In this document: positions 1 to 6,759 of the stretch, piece after piece
How positions within the stretch are numbered: the first letter of the stretch is position 1
How the letters are laid out: each line of letters opens with the position of its first letter
Assembly: GCA_030429785.1 (NCBI GenBank)
Contig: JAUIEQ010000026.1
Location: forward strand, 1 to 9,147
Source of the DNA: a bacterium
GTDB lineage: Bacteria > Patescibacteriota > Patescibacteriia > S139-126 > S139-133
DNA length: 9,147 bases
Reading direction: 5' to 3'
The notes under the pieces: model-generated
Seen by the model: only the letters and a program-made list of their open reading frames with translations
Told to the model about the DNA's origin: nothing
The model's database searches: none
Position numbers and translations under genes: made by a program

Positions 1-1
1 T

Positions 2-1822
2 CGACTATATTTTGACCCAACAACTGGCAAACTGCGATTTATACCATGGGATGTTAATCAATGGTCACCAGGTCAATCAATTGATCGAGACTACAATCCA
101 GTCGTGACAAGAATATTGAACAATCCTGAGTTTCGACTCAAACGTGATCAGTTGTTGTGGGAAGTGACATCAGAAAAAAATACTGCAGCGCAATTAGCAT
201 ACTATGATACGTTGTGGGAGCGAGTACGCGTGCCATTATATCAAGACAGCATCAAGGCACAGAGCAATCGTGAGGTTGATGCTACTATTAATCAGCATCG
301 TGAATGGATTATTGCTAATGCTGCTAACATTCAAGATCAGTTAACACAAAGCCGTGTGAGTGGTCAGTATGAATATACGAGCACTCCATCTGCGTCATTA
401 GTTATTCATATTAAAGCGTTGACAAAACCAGTACTTGAGCTACGTGAAGTCACGATTGAGTCAGCAGGAGATGCGCGTCCGTTGACGTTGTTTTTGGATA
501 GTAATAATAATAACACACTCGACGAAGCAGATGTTGCAATCGGTAATTTTGAGCGCGACGAACAACGATATATAGCGGATGTAAATCAGGTAATAGCTTC
601 AACTATAACCTATGCTGATGAACATCCACGTTTTGCCGAGTATAATATGAATACATATACGCTGTTGGTTAGCACTACTGGCTTGTTGGATCCTGTAGAT
701 ACTGAGCCCAAAATCAAACTATATAATCCATTAACTGAAAAAAAAGTTGATCTTGATATGGAGGTAGTTAACGGCAAACAATTTGACATGCTGGATAAGA
801 TCGCGCAATCAAAATCTGAATTTTTGAATACGTATCCGATGTTTGTTTCAGGTGAAGGCAGAGAAGTGCTTTTGCAGGGCAGTGTAGCATTTAGTGAAGA
901 TGTGATTGTGCCTGAGACAACTATTTTGAAAATTATGCCAGGTACAACTTTGCTGTTTGCAAAAGATGTTTCTATATTTTCGTATGCAAAAGTTCTGGCT
1001 GAAGGTTCAAGCGAGAAGCCAATTGTATTCTCAAGCAGTTCAGATGATCCGTGGGGAGTGTTTTTGGTGACAGGTAACAAGGCTACGGGTAGTGTATTTG
1101 AGCACGTGCGATTTTCGAACACATCACAAGACTACCGCAACGGACTTTTTGTCAGTGGTGGTTTGGCTTTGCATGACGTTGGTGAAGCAGCGGTTAGCAA
1201 TTCTGTTTTTACTAGTAGCTTTGGTGACGATGCGCTTAATTTTAAACATACTGCTGGTCGTATTGCTAATAATGTATTTCGTGACACTGGTTTTGATGCG
1301 CTTGATGTTGATTTCGCAGCGCCTCTCATTGAAAATAATATTTTTGAAAATATTGGTAATGACGGAATTGATGTTTCGTTTTCAAACAGTTTGATCACGA
1401 GCAACACAATACATAACGTCGGTGATAAAGGCATTAGCATTGGCGAACATTCGGATGTGGTGATTTTTAATACCAGTATAGATACAGCTATAATCGGTAT
1501 TGCAGCAAAAGATTTGTCGCAAGTTCATGCAAGTAATAACACTATTGTGAACACTCAAGAAGGTGTGTCATTGTATCAAAAAAAGGCAGCCTTTGGTCCA
1601 GCGCATGCAGATATATACAATTCTACAATTTGGGCTGATACATCATTTGTTGTGTTGTATGGCTCAACACTTGAACAAGTGAATAATAATACCAAAGATG
1701 CAATGGGTGATGTTTCGGTAGCACCGAATGATCCAGAGTATATACATTTGCAAGGTTTTGTTGAGTATGTGCCAGAGTCAATACACAGTAACGACTCTCT
1801 TCCTATTGGCGTGATCTATTAG
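2..1822 (+). CDS. CotH-family kinase-like protein with C-terminal beta-helix (5'-partial)
   Basis: The reading frame is open from base 2, so the true start lies left of the window; 606 residues are visible. The first ~20 residues (RLYFDPTTGK, then FIPWDVNQW) look like the C-terminal core of CotH-family proteins, which have an atypical kinase fold and can phosphorylate exported proteins. The helical stretch that follows (NPEFRLKRDQ, LWERVRVPLY) fits the end of that domain. Next come a linker with an EF-hand-like loop (497-532) and, from about 850 to 1660, a pectin-lyase-like right-handed beta-helix with 22-residue rungs. A secreted or surface location is likely, but no signal peptide can be seen because the N-terminus is missing. 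The stop TAG lies 2 nt before the VTC gene, so the two are probably co-transcribed. The GTG at 104 is internal to the frame and is not the start. The CotH call rests on a short visible segment plus the neighbours; the beta-helix call is stronger. Confidence 0.72.
   Translation, partial: RLYFDPTTGKLRFIPWDVNQWSPGQSIDRDYNPVVTRILNNPEFRLKRDQLLWEVTSEKNTAAQLAYYDTLWERVRVPLYQDSIKAQSNREVDATINQHREWIIANAANIQDQLTQSRVSGQYEYTSTPSASLVIHIKALTKPVLELREVTIESAGDARPLTLFLDSNNNNTLDEADVAIGNFERDEQRYIADVNQVIASTITYADEHPRFAEYNMNTYTLLVSTTGLLDPVDTEPKIKLYNPLTEKKVDLDMEVVNGKQFDMLDKIAQSKSEFLNTYPMFVSGEGREVLLQGSVAFSEDVIVPETTILKIMPGTTLLFAKDVSIFSYAKVLAEGSSEKPIVFSSSSDDPWGVFLVTGNKATGSVFEHVRFSNTSQDYRNGLFVSGGLALHDVGEAAVSNSVFTSSFGDDALNFKHTAGRIANNVFRDTGFDALDVDFAAPLIENNIFENIGNDGIDVSFSNSLITSNTIHNVGDKGISIGEHSDVVIFNTSIDTAIIGIAAKDLSQVHASNNTIVNTQEGVSLYQKKAAFGPAHADIYNSTIWADTSFVVLYGSTLEQVNNNTKDAMGDVSVAPNDPEYIHLQGFVEYVPESIHSNDSLPIGVIY
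497..532 (+). other. EF-hand/dockerin-like calcium-binding loop in the CotH-like protein
   Basis: The twelve encoded residues DSNNNNTLDEAD have Asp/Asn at loop positions 1, 3 and 5, Asp at 9 and Asp at 12. This matches the DxNxNxxxDxxD pattern of calcium loops found in dockerins and other exported proteins. Only one loop is visible, so it would more likely stabilise the linker than act as a sensor. Confidence 0.5.
1193..1594 (+). repeat. Parallel beta-helix (PbH1-type) repeat, about six rungs of 22 residues
   Basis: Successive rungs begin VSNSVF, IANNVF, IENNIF, ITSNTI, VIFNTS and HASNNT. The first spacing is 23 residues and the rest are 22 (66 nt). Each rung has an Asn ladder and a conserved mid-rung GDDALN / GFDALDV / GNDGIDV / GDKGISI segment. 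This is the normal signature of a right-handed parallel beta-helix, often used for carbohydrate binding or as a rigid surface stalk. The DNA has diverged between rungs, so the repeat is an old one. Confidence 0.8.
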
Positions 1823-1824
1823 TT

Positions 1825-2556
1825 ATGAAACAGAAATTACATTTTCAACGATTTGAATTCAAGTACCAGCTACCAAGGGAGGTTGCTGATAAGATTAGGT
1901 TTTTCTTGAAAAAGAAAATGTTACTTGATCCATATCTCCAACTTACTGGGCAAGAGTATTATTGGGTTACAAGTTTGTACTTTGATAGTCCTAATATGAA
2001 GTCGTTTTATGAAAAAATCCATGGCGCAAAAGCACGGCGAAAGTTTCGTGTGCGTGCGTATGCGGATCAGTTTGATTCTGTTCAAGAGTATTTTTTGGAA
2101 ATCAAGAGAAAGTATGACATGACAGTTGTGAAAGATCGTATGGTGTTCGGTGTAGATGACCTCGATGCTTTTGTTACTGCACGACTTGATCACAAAAATG
2201 AAGTTGCCAAAGTTGACAAAAAAGTGTGGGAGGAATATGTACGTGCTCATACATTATTTGGGTTACAACCTATGGTGCAGGTGCGGTACAAACGTGAGCC
2301 ATTTATTGGTAAGCGTGATTCAAAAATTCGTATTACTTTTGATTATGACATTGAGTCATGTTTGGAGCAGCATCGAGATTTTGAAGATGCGTATACGCCT
2401 ATTTTGGATTCAGAAGTAGTGATTATGGAAGTCAAGTTTAATAATTTGTTACCCGCATGGTTTCGTGATATATTGTATGAGTATCAATTAAATCGTGAAC
2501 CGTACTCAAAGTACTGTGAATCTGTAATGCATCACAGGCTTGTTAATGATTACTAA
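1825..2556 (+). CDS. VTC-domain protein (polyphosphate polymerase-type)
   Basis: This 243-residue protein is essentially a stand-alone VTC domain, the tunnel fold that in yeast Vtc4 makes polyphosphate from ATP. Family landmarks are all present: RFEFKY (residues 9-14) opening the first strand, SLYFDS (50-55), the basic RRKFRVRAY (71-79) with the R-x-R pair, YFLEIKRK (89-96), K103/R105, VRYKR (153-157), RITFD (169-173), MEVKF (201-205) with its Glu and Lys, and SKY (228-230). The phosphate- and metal-binding residues therefore look intact. There is no SPX domain and no membrane segment; the DUF4956 protein two genes on could be its membrane partner. The start ATG is 2 nt after the upstream stop and has no Shine-Dalgarno sequence. 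Other members of the wider CYTH/TTM fold hydrolyse phosphates, so polymerase activity is inferred, not shown. Confidence 0.88.
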   Translation: MKQKLHFQRFEFKYQLPREVADKIRFFLKKKMLLDPYLQLTGQEYYWVTSLYFDSPNMKSFYEKIHGAKARRKFRVRAYADQFDSVQEYFLEIKRKYDMTVVKDRMVFGVDDLDAFVTARLDHKNEVAKVDKKVWEEYVRAHTLFGLQPMVQVRYKREPFIGKRDSKIRITFDYDIESCLEQHRDFEDAYTPILDSEVVIMEVKFNNLLPAWFRDILYEYQLNREPYSKYCESVMHHRLVNDY

Positions 2557-2571
2557 TAAATAGTTATTATT

Positions 2572-3513
2572 ATGTTGTATTTAGTTACAGGAGGAGCTGG
2601 ATTTATCGGTGGGCATCTCACCAGACAGTTATTACAAGCAGGTCATTCAGTTGTTGTGCTTGATAATTTGTCAACAGGTCGAAAAGCAGTTATGATAGAC
2701 CCTCATGCTGATAATCCTAATTTTGTTTTTGTTAACCAGGATATTTGCGATGATGTTTCAGCTGTTTTTCAGCAATATAGTTTTGATGCAGTGTTTCATT
2801 TGGCTGCGCTCGCTCGGGTGCAGTTTTCTATTGATCAACCACAAAAAAGCAATCACGCCAACATTACTGGAACATTAAATATTTTAACAACCGCAAAGGA
2901 ACATAATGTAAAGCGAGTGATATTTTCTTCTAGCTCATCAATTTTTGGCGATCAGCCTACGTTACCAGTTCATGAGGCTATGAGCCCAAACTATATGTCA
3001 CCGTATGGGTTGCAAAAATTCACCGGAGAGGAATATTGTCGTTTGTTTAATGTGTTGTACGGCATGGAGACTATCAGCTTGCGGTATTTTAATGTATATG
3101 GACCAGAGCAAAACCCAGAAGGTCAGTATGCAGCTTTTATACCAAAGTTCATAACTATGATTACGAATAACATCGCTCCAACTATTTATGGGGATGGCGA
3201 GCAGACGAGGGATTTTACTTTTGTTGAAGACGTGGTACGAGCTAATATTTTAGCTGCACAAACAAGTAACAAAAACGCCTATGGTCAGACATTCAATATT
3301 GGCGGAGGTGAAAACAATTCTATTGTAAATATTACTACTACCTTACTTGAGTGGGCGCATAGTGATTTGCAACCCAAGCATGCTGATCCTGTTGTTGAGT
3401 CTCGACACACCAAGGCTGATATTAGCAAGGCAAAAGAGTATTTAGGGTGGGAACCACAATGGACTTTTGAAAAAGGTTTGAAAAAAACATTTGATTATTA
3501 CAAAAATAAATAA
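2572..3513 (+). CDS. NAD-dependent sugar-nucleotide epimerase (GalE-like extended SDR)
   Basis: The product has 313 residues, the usual length for this family. The N-terminal Rossmann motif TGGAGFIGGH (6-15) and D31 point to NAD rather than NADP. A Ser run at 119-123 and Y145-x3-K149 supply the catalytic Ser/Tyr/Lys triad, and RYFNVYGP (171-178) and DFTFVEDV (214-221) are typical of UDP-sugar 4-epimerases and related enzymes. The likely reaction is C4 epimerisation of a UDP-hexose, UDP-HexNAc or uronic acid in the cytoplasm; the exact substrate cannot be read from the sequence. It starts 15 nt after the VTC stop without a Shine-Dalgarno sequence and separates VTC from DUF4956, so it probably supplies the sugar used by the downstream glycosyltransferase. 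Confidence 0.9.
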   Translation: MLYLVTGGAGFIGGHLTRQLLQAGHSVVVLDNLSTGRKAVMIDPHADNPNFVFVNQDICDDVSAVFQQYSFDAVFHLAALARVQFSIDQPQKSNHANITGTLNILTTAKEHNVKRVIFSSSSSIFGDQPTLPVHEAMSPNYMSPYGLQKFTGEEYCRLFNVLYGMETISLRYFNVYGPEQNPEGQYAAFIPKFITMITNNIAPTIYGDGEQTRDFTFVEDVVRANILAAQTSNKNAYGQTFNIGGGENNSIVNITTTLLEWAHSDLQPKHADPVVESRHTKADISKAKEYLGWEPQWTFEKGLKKTFDYYKNK

Positions 3514-3526
3514 TAACGTAGGAACT

Positions 3527-4213
3527 ATGGATATAGCAGCTTTTTTAGGAGTAGGAGGGATTGAGTCAGTGAGTTTGTTGGAGATCGTACTACGGCTTGC
3601 AGTAACGTTTGTGCTGTCCTTACTTGTGGCTTGGGTGTATAGAAAAACACACAAAGGTCTTTCATATTCTCAATCATTGGTGTTTACGATGGTGATCATT
3701 AGCATGCTGATTGCTATGACCATGATGGTAGTTGGTAATAGTCTTGCACGTGCGTTTGCATTGCTTGGAGCTTTTACTATCATTCGTTTTCGTACTGTTG
3801 TGAAAGACACTAAGGACACGTCGTTTATTTTCTTTTCTTTAGTCATTGGTATGGCAATTGGTACTGGTAATTACGGCATTGGGGTGATCGCAACGCTTGT
3901 TATTTCATTGATTATCATTATGTTGTGGAAAATAGATTTTGGTTCAATGAGGCGACATGATTACTTAGTGAGCTTTTATGTGGATACACATATTGCGAGT
4001 CCAGAAAGTTTTGACGATTTGTTCAAAGATTACCTTAAGGATTCATTGCTTGTTAATATGAATGCTCACAAACAAGGTGCTTTGCTTGAGTTTATTTATA
4101 ACATCAAGCTTCGTGACATGAAGAAATTAACAGAGTTCACTCGGGAGCTGTCGAATACTAGCGGTATTGATAAGGTTACTATTATTAATAGTCGAGACGA
4201 TCTTGAATATTGA
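3527..4213 (+). CDS. DUF4956-family membrane protein
   Basis: The product has 228 residues from the chosen ATG. Four hydrophobic segments lie near residues 18-37, 51-70, 100-113 and 117-134. Between the second and third is the family hallmark, roughly residues 75-98: ALLGAFTIIRFRT followed by VKDTKDT. A soluble tail of about 85 residues (145-228) alternates short strands and helices (FIYNIKLRD, KVTIINS) and may be a ferredoxin-like domain on the cytoplasmic side. The function of the family is unknown; proximity to VTC suggests a membrane subunit of a polyphosphate or phosphotransfer complex. The ATG at 3527 was preferred because an AGGA lies just upstream (3520-3523), the only SD-like element in the operon, although its spacing is short. 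A TTG at 3491 in the same frame would overlap the epimerase. This is the only gene here that ends in TGA. Confidence 0.87.
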   Translation: MDIAAFLGVGGIESVSLLEIVLRLAVTFVLSLLVAWVYRKTHKGLSYSQSLVFTMVIISMLIAMTMMVVGNSLARAFALLGAFTIIRFRTVVKDTKDTSFIFFSLVIGMAIGTGNYGIGVIATLVISLIIIMLWKIDFGSMRRHDYLVSFYVDTHIASPESFDDLFKDYLKDSLLVNMNAHKQGALLEFIYNIKLRDMKKLTEFTRELSNTSGIDKVTIINSRDDLEY

Positions 4214-4216
4214 TAT

Positions 4217-5317
4217 ATGAAACGCATTTGTTATATCACCCAGTCGAATCTTGCTTTAACACGATCTCATGTTCGCGGTGTTTTAAAAACATCAAATGCA
4301 CTTAACCAACTGTCTGATTATGAGGTATCAATCATGACACGTAGCAAGTTAAGTAAACCCCTTGAAGTAATATTTGCAGAAAAAGAAATCAACCCATTGT
4401 CAATTACTTCATTACCCGTTTCATATCGAGATTTTGTGCAAGCTATCATTGCAAAACGTAATGAAATCGATATTATATATTTTCGTGATCACAAGTTAGC
4501 GCCAATCGCCTTTTTATTTCGATTTATTTTTAGAAAAAAAGTTGTGTTCGAGGTGCATCGATTAGCTGAAAAATGGTTTGAGCCATTGTTATGGGCTATA
4601 AGTAAGCTTTCAGCTAATGCTGTAGTTGGTATTTCACAAGTATTGATTGATGCATTGCACGTAAGTAGCAAGCCAACGGTTGTAGCGCATTGCGGCGTTA
4701 CGGAATATCATTTGTTTGATTACAATACGTCACAAGCAGAGCTGAGGCAAGAACTAAACCTTCCTCAAGATGGTTACTTGGTTGGGTATGCAGGGCAGTT
4801 GCTTGCATATGACCTTAACCCGGTTTTTGAAGCGCTTCAAAAATTACAAAACCACCACAATCATAATATATATATGTATATTTTAGGCGCAAAAACAGCA
4901 GAAGTTGAACCACTTACAAAACAAATAGCTGAATACGGATTGTCGCATCAAGTAATTGTACGAGAGCGCGTGCTGCATAACGATGTGATGAAGTATTATC
5001 GCGCTGCAGATTGTTTGATTGTGCCGTTTGGGGGAGATGGTCCTGGTGATTTGCCAACCAAGTGTTATGAATATATGGCAACTGAGCGACCTATTGTTGC
5101 AGAGAGAAACCAGGCTACAGTTGAAATTTTACATCACGAAAAAAATGCACTGTTAGTAGATGCACTTGTGGCACAAGATTGGTATGATGCGTTTGTTCGT
5201 TTGATAGATGATCAGCAATTAGGCAAACAATTATCTGAACAAGCATTTGATGATGGTAAGCAATATACATGGGAGCAAAGAGGTCTTGCTATTGATTCAA
5301 TACTACAAAAAATATAA
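4217..5317 (+). CDS. Glycosyltransferase, GT4-like (GT-B fold)
   Basis: The product has 366 residues and the two-lobed layout of GT-B enzymes. The N-terminal lobe opens with RICYITQS, has IDIIYFRDHK (84-93), KVVFEVHRL (108-116) and a linker-type NAVVGIS (134-140). The C-terminal nucleotide-sugar lobe has LVGYAGQL (188-195), HNDVMKYYRAADCLIVP (254-270) and LPTKCYEYMATERPIVAE (279-296). E285 matches the second Glu of the GT4 E-x7-E motif; the first position is Gly (277), as in many glycan-assembly members of the group. Donor and acceptor are unknown. It lies 3 nt after the DUF4956 stop, in the same reading frame, and 4 nt before the FkbM gene, so it probably acts in the same surface-glycan pathway. 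Confidence 0.88.
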   Translation: MKRICYITQSNLALTRSHVRGVLKTSNALNQLSDYEVSIMTRSKLSKPLEVIFAEKEINPLSITSLPVSYRDFVQAIIAKRNEIDIIYFRDHKLAPIAFLFRFIFRKKVVFEVHRLAEKWFEPLLWAISKLSANAVVGISQVLIDALHVSSKPTVVAHCGVTEYHLFDYNTSQAELRQELNLPQDGYLVGYAGQLLAYDLNPVFEALQKLQNHHNHNIYMYILGAKTAEVEPLTKQIAEYGLSHQVIVRERVLHNDVMKYYRAADCLIVPFGGDGPGDLPTKCYEYMATERPIVAERNQATVEILHHEKNALLVDALVAQDWYDAFVRLIDDQQLGKQLSEQAFDDGKQYTWEQRGLAIDSILQKI

Positions 5318-5321
5318 ACAC

Positions 5322-6095
5322 ATGAAACTTTCTATACAACGGACAATTGCAAAAATACGATTACTCAAAAATTGGCACAAATTTATTTTACCTTCAAAAA
5401 TAAAATCTTTTCCAGGCAAAGTGCTTGTTGTATTACGTAACGGCCAGTCTCTATGGCTTCGCAACGGATCTATTGATTTGATGATCGTGTTTCATGTATG
5501 GCTTGACCATATTTATGGTTCGTATGAGAATATTTCAGCTGATCAGCCATATTTTGTGCTCGATATCGGTGCGCATGTTGGGACTGAAGCGTTGTTTATT
5601 AGTTCAAAAGTCCCTCAAGCAAAGATTTTTTCATTTGAGCCAGATCCAGAAAATCTAGAGTTGTTACAAAAAAATATTCAGCTGAATAATTTGCAAGAAA
5701 ATGTAGTGATGTATGATAAGGCTGTCGGAAAGGCTGGTGGTAAGCTTGAATTATTTGTTAACCCAACAAACTCATCAATGAACAATGTATATACTCAGAA
5801 CAAAAAACGAGGTATGGAAAATTCAATTACCGTAGAGACTGTATCACTCGCGCAGGTGTTAGAAATGACTCAAGTCAAACGTTTTGATATGGCAAAAATT
5901 GATTGTGAGGGAGCAGAGTACGACATTCTTTTGAACGCTTCTGATGAAACATTGGCTGCATTGCCGCATATGGCAATTGAATGGCACACGTATGACAATC
6001 ACCAGCCTGAAGAATTGGTTGAGTTTTTGGAATCAAAAAAGTACGTTGTTACTTGGTCACGAAAACCACGAATGATTTATGCACACAAGGATTAA
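5322..6095 (+). CDS. FkbM-family SAM-dependent methyltransferase
   Basis: The product has 257 residues from ATG 5322. The N-terminal RNGSIDLMIVFHVW (47-60) is typical of the lead-in to FkbM domains. The SAM-binding motif I is VLDIGAHVGTEA (79-90), the acidic loop FEPDPENLELL follows at 105-115, and the late motif KIDCEGAEYDIL is at 192-203. Family members O-methylate sugars or related hydroxyls, commonly in glycan clusters, so the likely substrate is a sugar of the glycan made by the preceding genes. An upstream in-frame ATG at 5247 would overlap the glycosyltransferase by 71 nt and adds no domain residues, so it was rejected. The gene ends tail to tail with the minus-strand deacetylase, with the stop codons overlapping. 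Confidence 0.9.
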   Translation: MKLSIQRTIAKIRLLKNWHKFILPSKIKSFPGKVLVVLRNGQSLWLRNGSIDLMIVFHVWLDHIYGSYENISADQPYFVLDIGAHVGTEALFISSKVPQAKIFSFEPDPENLELLQKNIQLNNLQENVVMYDKAVGKAGGKLELFVNPTNSSMNNVYTQNKKRGMENSITVETVSLAQVLEMTQVKRFDMAKIDCEGAEYDILLNASDETLAALPHMAIEWHTYDNHQPEELVEFLESKKYVVTWSRKPRMIYAHKD

Positions 6096-6097
6096 TC
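6090..6097. other. Convergent overlapping stop codons in one palindrome
   Basis: GATTAATC is its own reverse complement. On the plus strand it gives the last Asp and TAA of the methyltransferase; on the minus strand it gives the last Asp and TAA of the PIG-L deacetylase. The two genes therefore overlap by 4 nt (6092-6095), and there is no room for a terminator between them. Confidence 0.9.
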
Positions 6098-6757
6098 AAT
6101 TAAGCGCACTATTTCAAATCCTTCAGCGTATTGCTGCTTGATTGCACCGCCACGAGCTACCGCAAGACTGCGAATGTAATCTGGTGCCAGATAGCTTGTG
6201 CTATTTGGTTTTTTTAAACTCCATTTAATTTGTGATTTGTAGCATTGTAATGCGTCTACTTTTTTTTGAATGTCAGATTCTTTCAGCACAACATATGAGT
6301 TCAAGGTTGTTTTGATTCGATTCCACGGCAATTCGTATGAAAGTAAGTTAGTGTCTTTGAATGCCCGAAACGCTTCTTGTGCAATAACGATATGATCTTG
6401 GTGCATGTCGTCAAATGAAGGTAATAAAACCATTTGTGGTTTGATTTGCTTGCTAATCGTCACTAGATAGTCTAATAATTCTTGTCTGATTGTTGGAAAT
6501 ATTCTGTGTTCAAAATCAGCAAGTAATAGTTTATCACGGCTAATACCAAGCGTATCATGGGCAGCATAGATTTCGTTATACATTTCTTCTTCAGGAAAAT
6601 CAGCAGCAAGTGTTTTTCTGCGAAGTGATAACACAAGACTATATACCTCAATACCTTGGTTTATGGCTTGTGCGATCGTGCCGCCACAACCAAGCTCCAT
6701 ATCATCGGCATGTGGAGAGATCGCAAGGACTCGTTGTATATGAGGAAATGTAATCAT
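6092..6757 (-). CDS. PIG-L/LmbE-family N-deacetylase, copy 1
   Basis: The product has 221 residues, typical of the family, which removes the N-acetyl group of GlcNAc-type sugars with a Zn2+ ion (relatives: PIG-L of GPI synthesis, MshB of mycothiol synthesis). The motif SPHADDMELGCGG (14-26) supplies zinc ligands H16 and D19 and the probable general base D18. DDMHQDH (116-122) supplies the third ligand H122. The C-terminal RGGAIKQQYAEGFEIVR (202-218) contains the usual YAE-x-F element. No membrane segment or signal peptide is seen, so a cytoplasmic or peripheral enzyme is expected. It starts 2 nt after the stop of copy 2, so the two are co-transcribed and possibly translationally coupled. The natural substrate cannot be deduced; a sugar of the neighbouring glycan or glycolipid is plausible. 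Confidence 0.9.
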   Translation of the reverse strand: MITFPHIQRVLAISPHADDMELGCGGTIAQAINQGIEVYSLVLSLRRKTLAADFPEEEMYNEIYAAHDTLGISRDKLLLADFEHRIFPTIRQELLDYLVTISKQIKPQMVLLPSFDDMHQDHIVIAQEAFRAFKDTNLLSYELPWNRIKTTLNSYVVLKESDIQKKVDALQCYKSQIKWSLKKPNSTSYLAPDYIRSLAVARGGAIKQQYAEGFEIVRLID

Positions 6758-6759
6758 GT

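Noticed and set aside
104..106. GTG as start of the CotH-like gene
   Set aside because: The frame is open upstream to the window edge and encodes CotH-like residues (RLYFDPTTGK, IPWD) before it, so it is internal.
610..1440. Minus-strand and +2-frame open frames inside the CotH-like gene
   Set aside because: They lie entirely inside a well-supported gene, have no recognisable motif and an unnatural composition; they are shadows of the real frame.
3491..3526. TTG start for DUF4956 overlapping the epimerase
   Set aside because: The ATG at 3527 is followed directly by a family-like N-terminus and is preceded by AGGA; the extra 12 residues are low-complexity.
4211..4213. Genetic code 25 (TGA as glycine, Gracilibacteria/Absconditabacteria)
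   Set aside because: No long frame contains internal TGA codons and glycine uses normal GGN codons; TGA occurs once, at a sensible gene end.
5247..5321. Longer start for the FkbM methyltransferase
   Set aside because: It overlaps the glycosyltransferase by 71 nt and adds residues unlike the family; ATG 5322, 4 nt after the GT stop, fits better.
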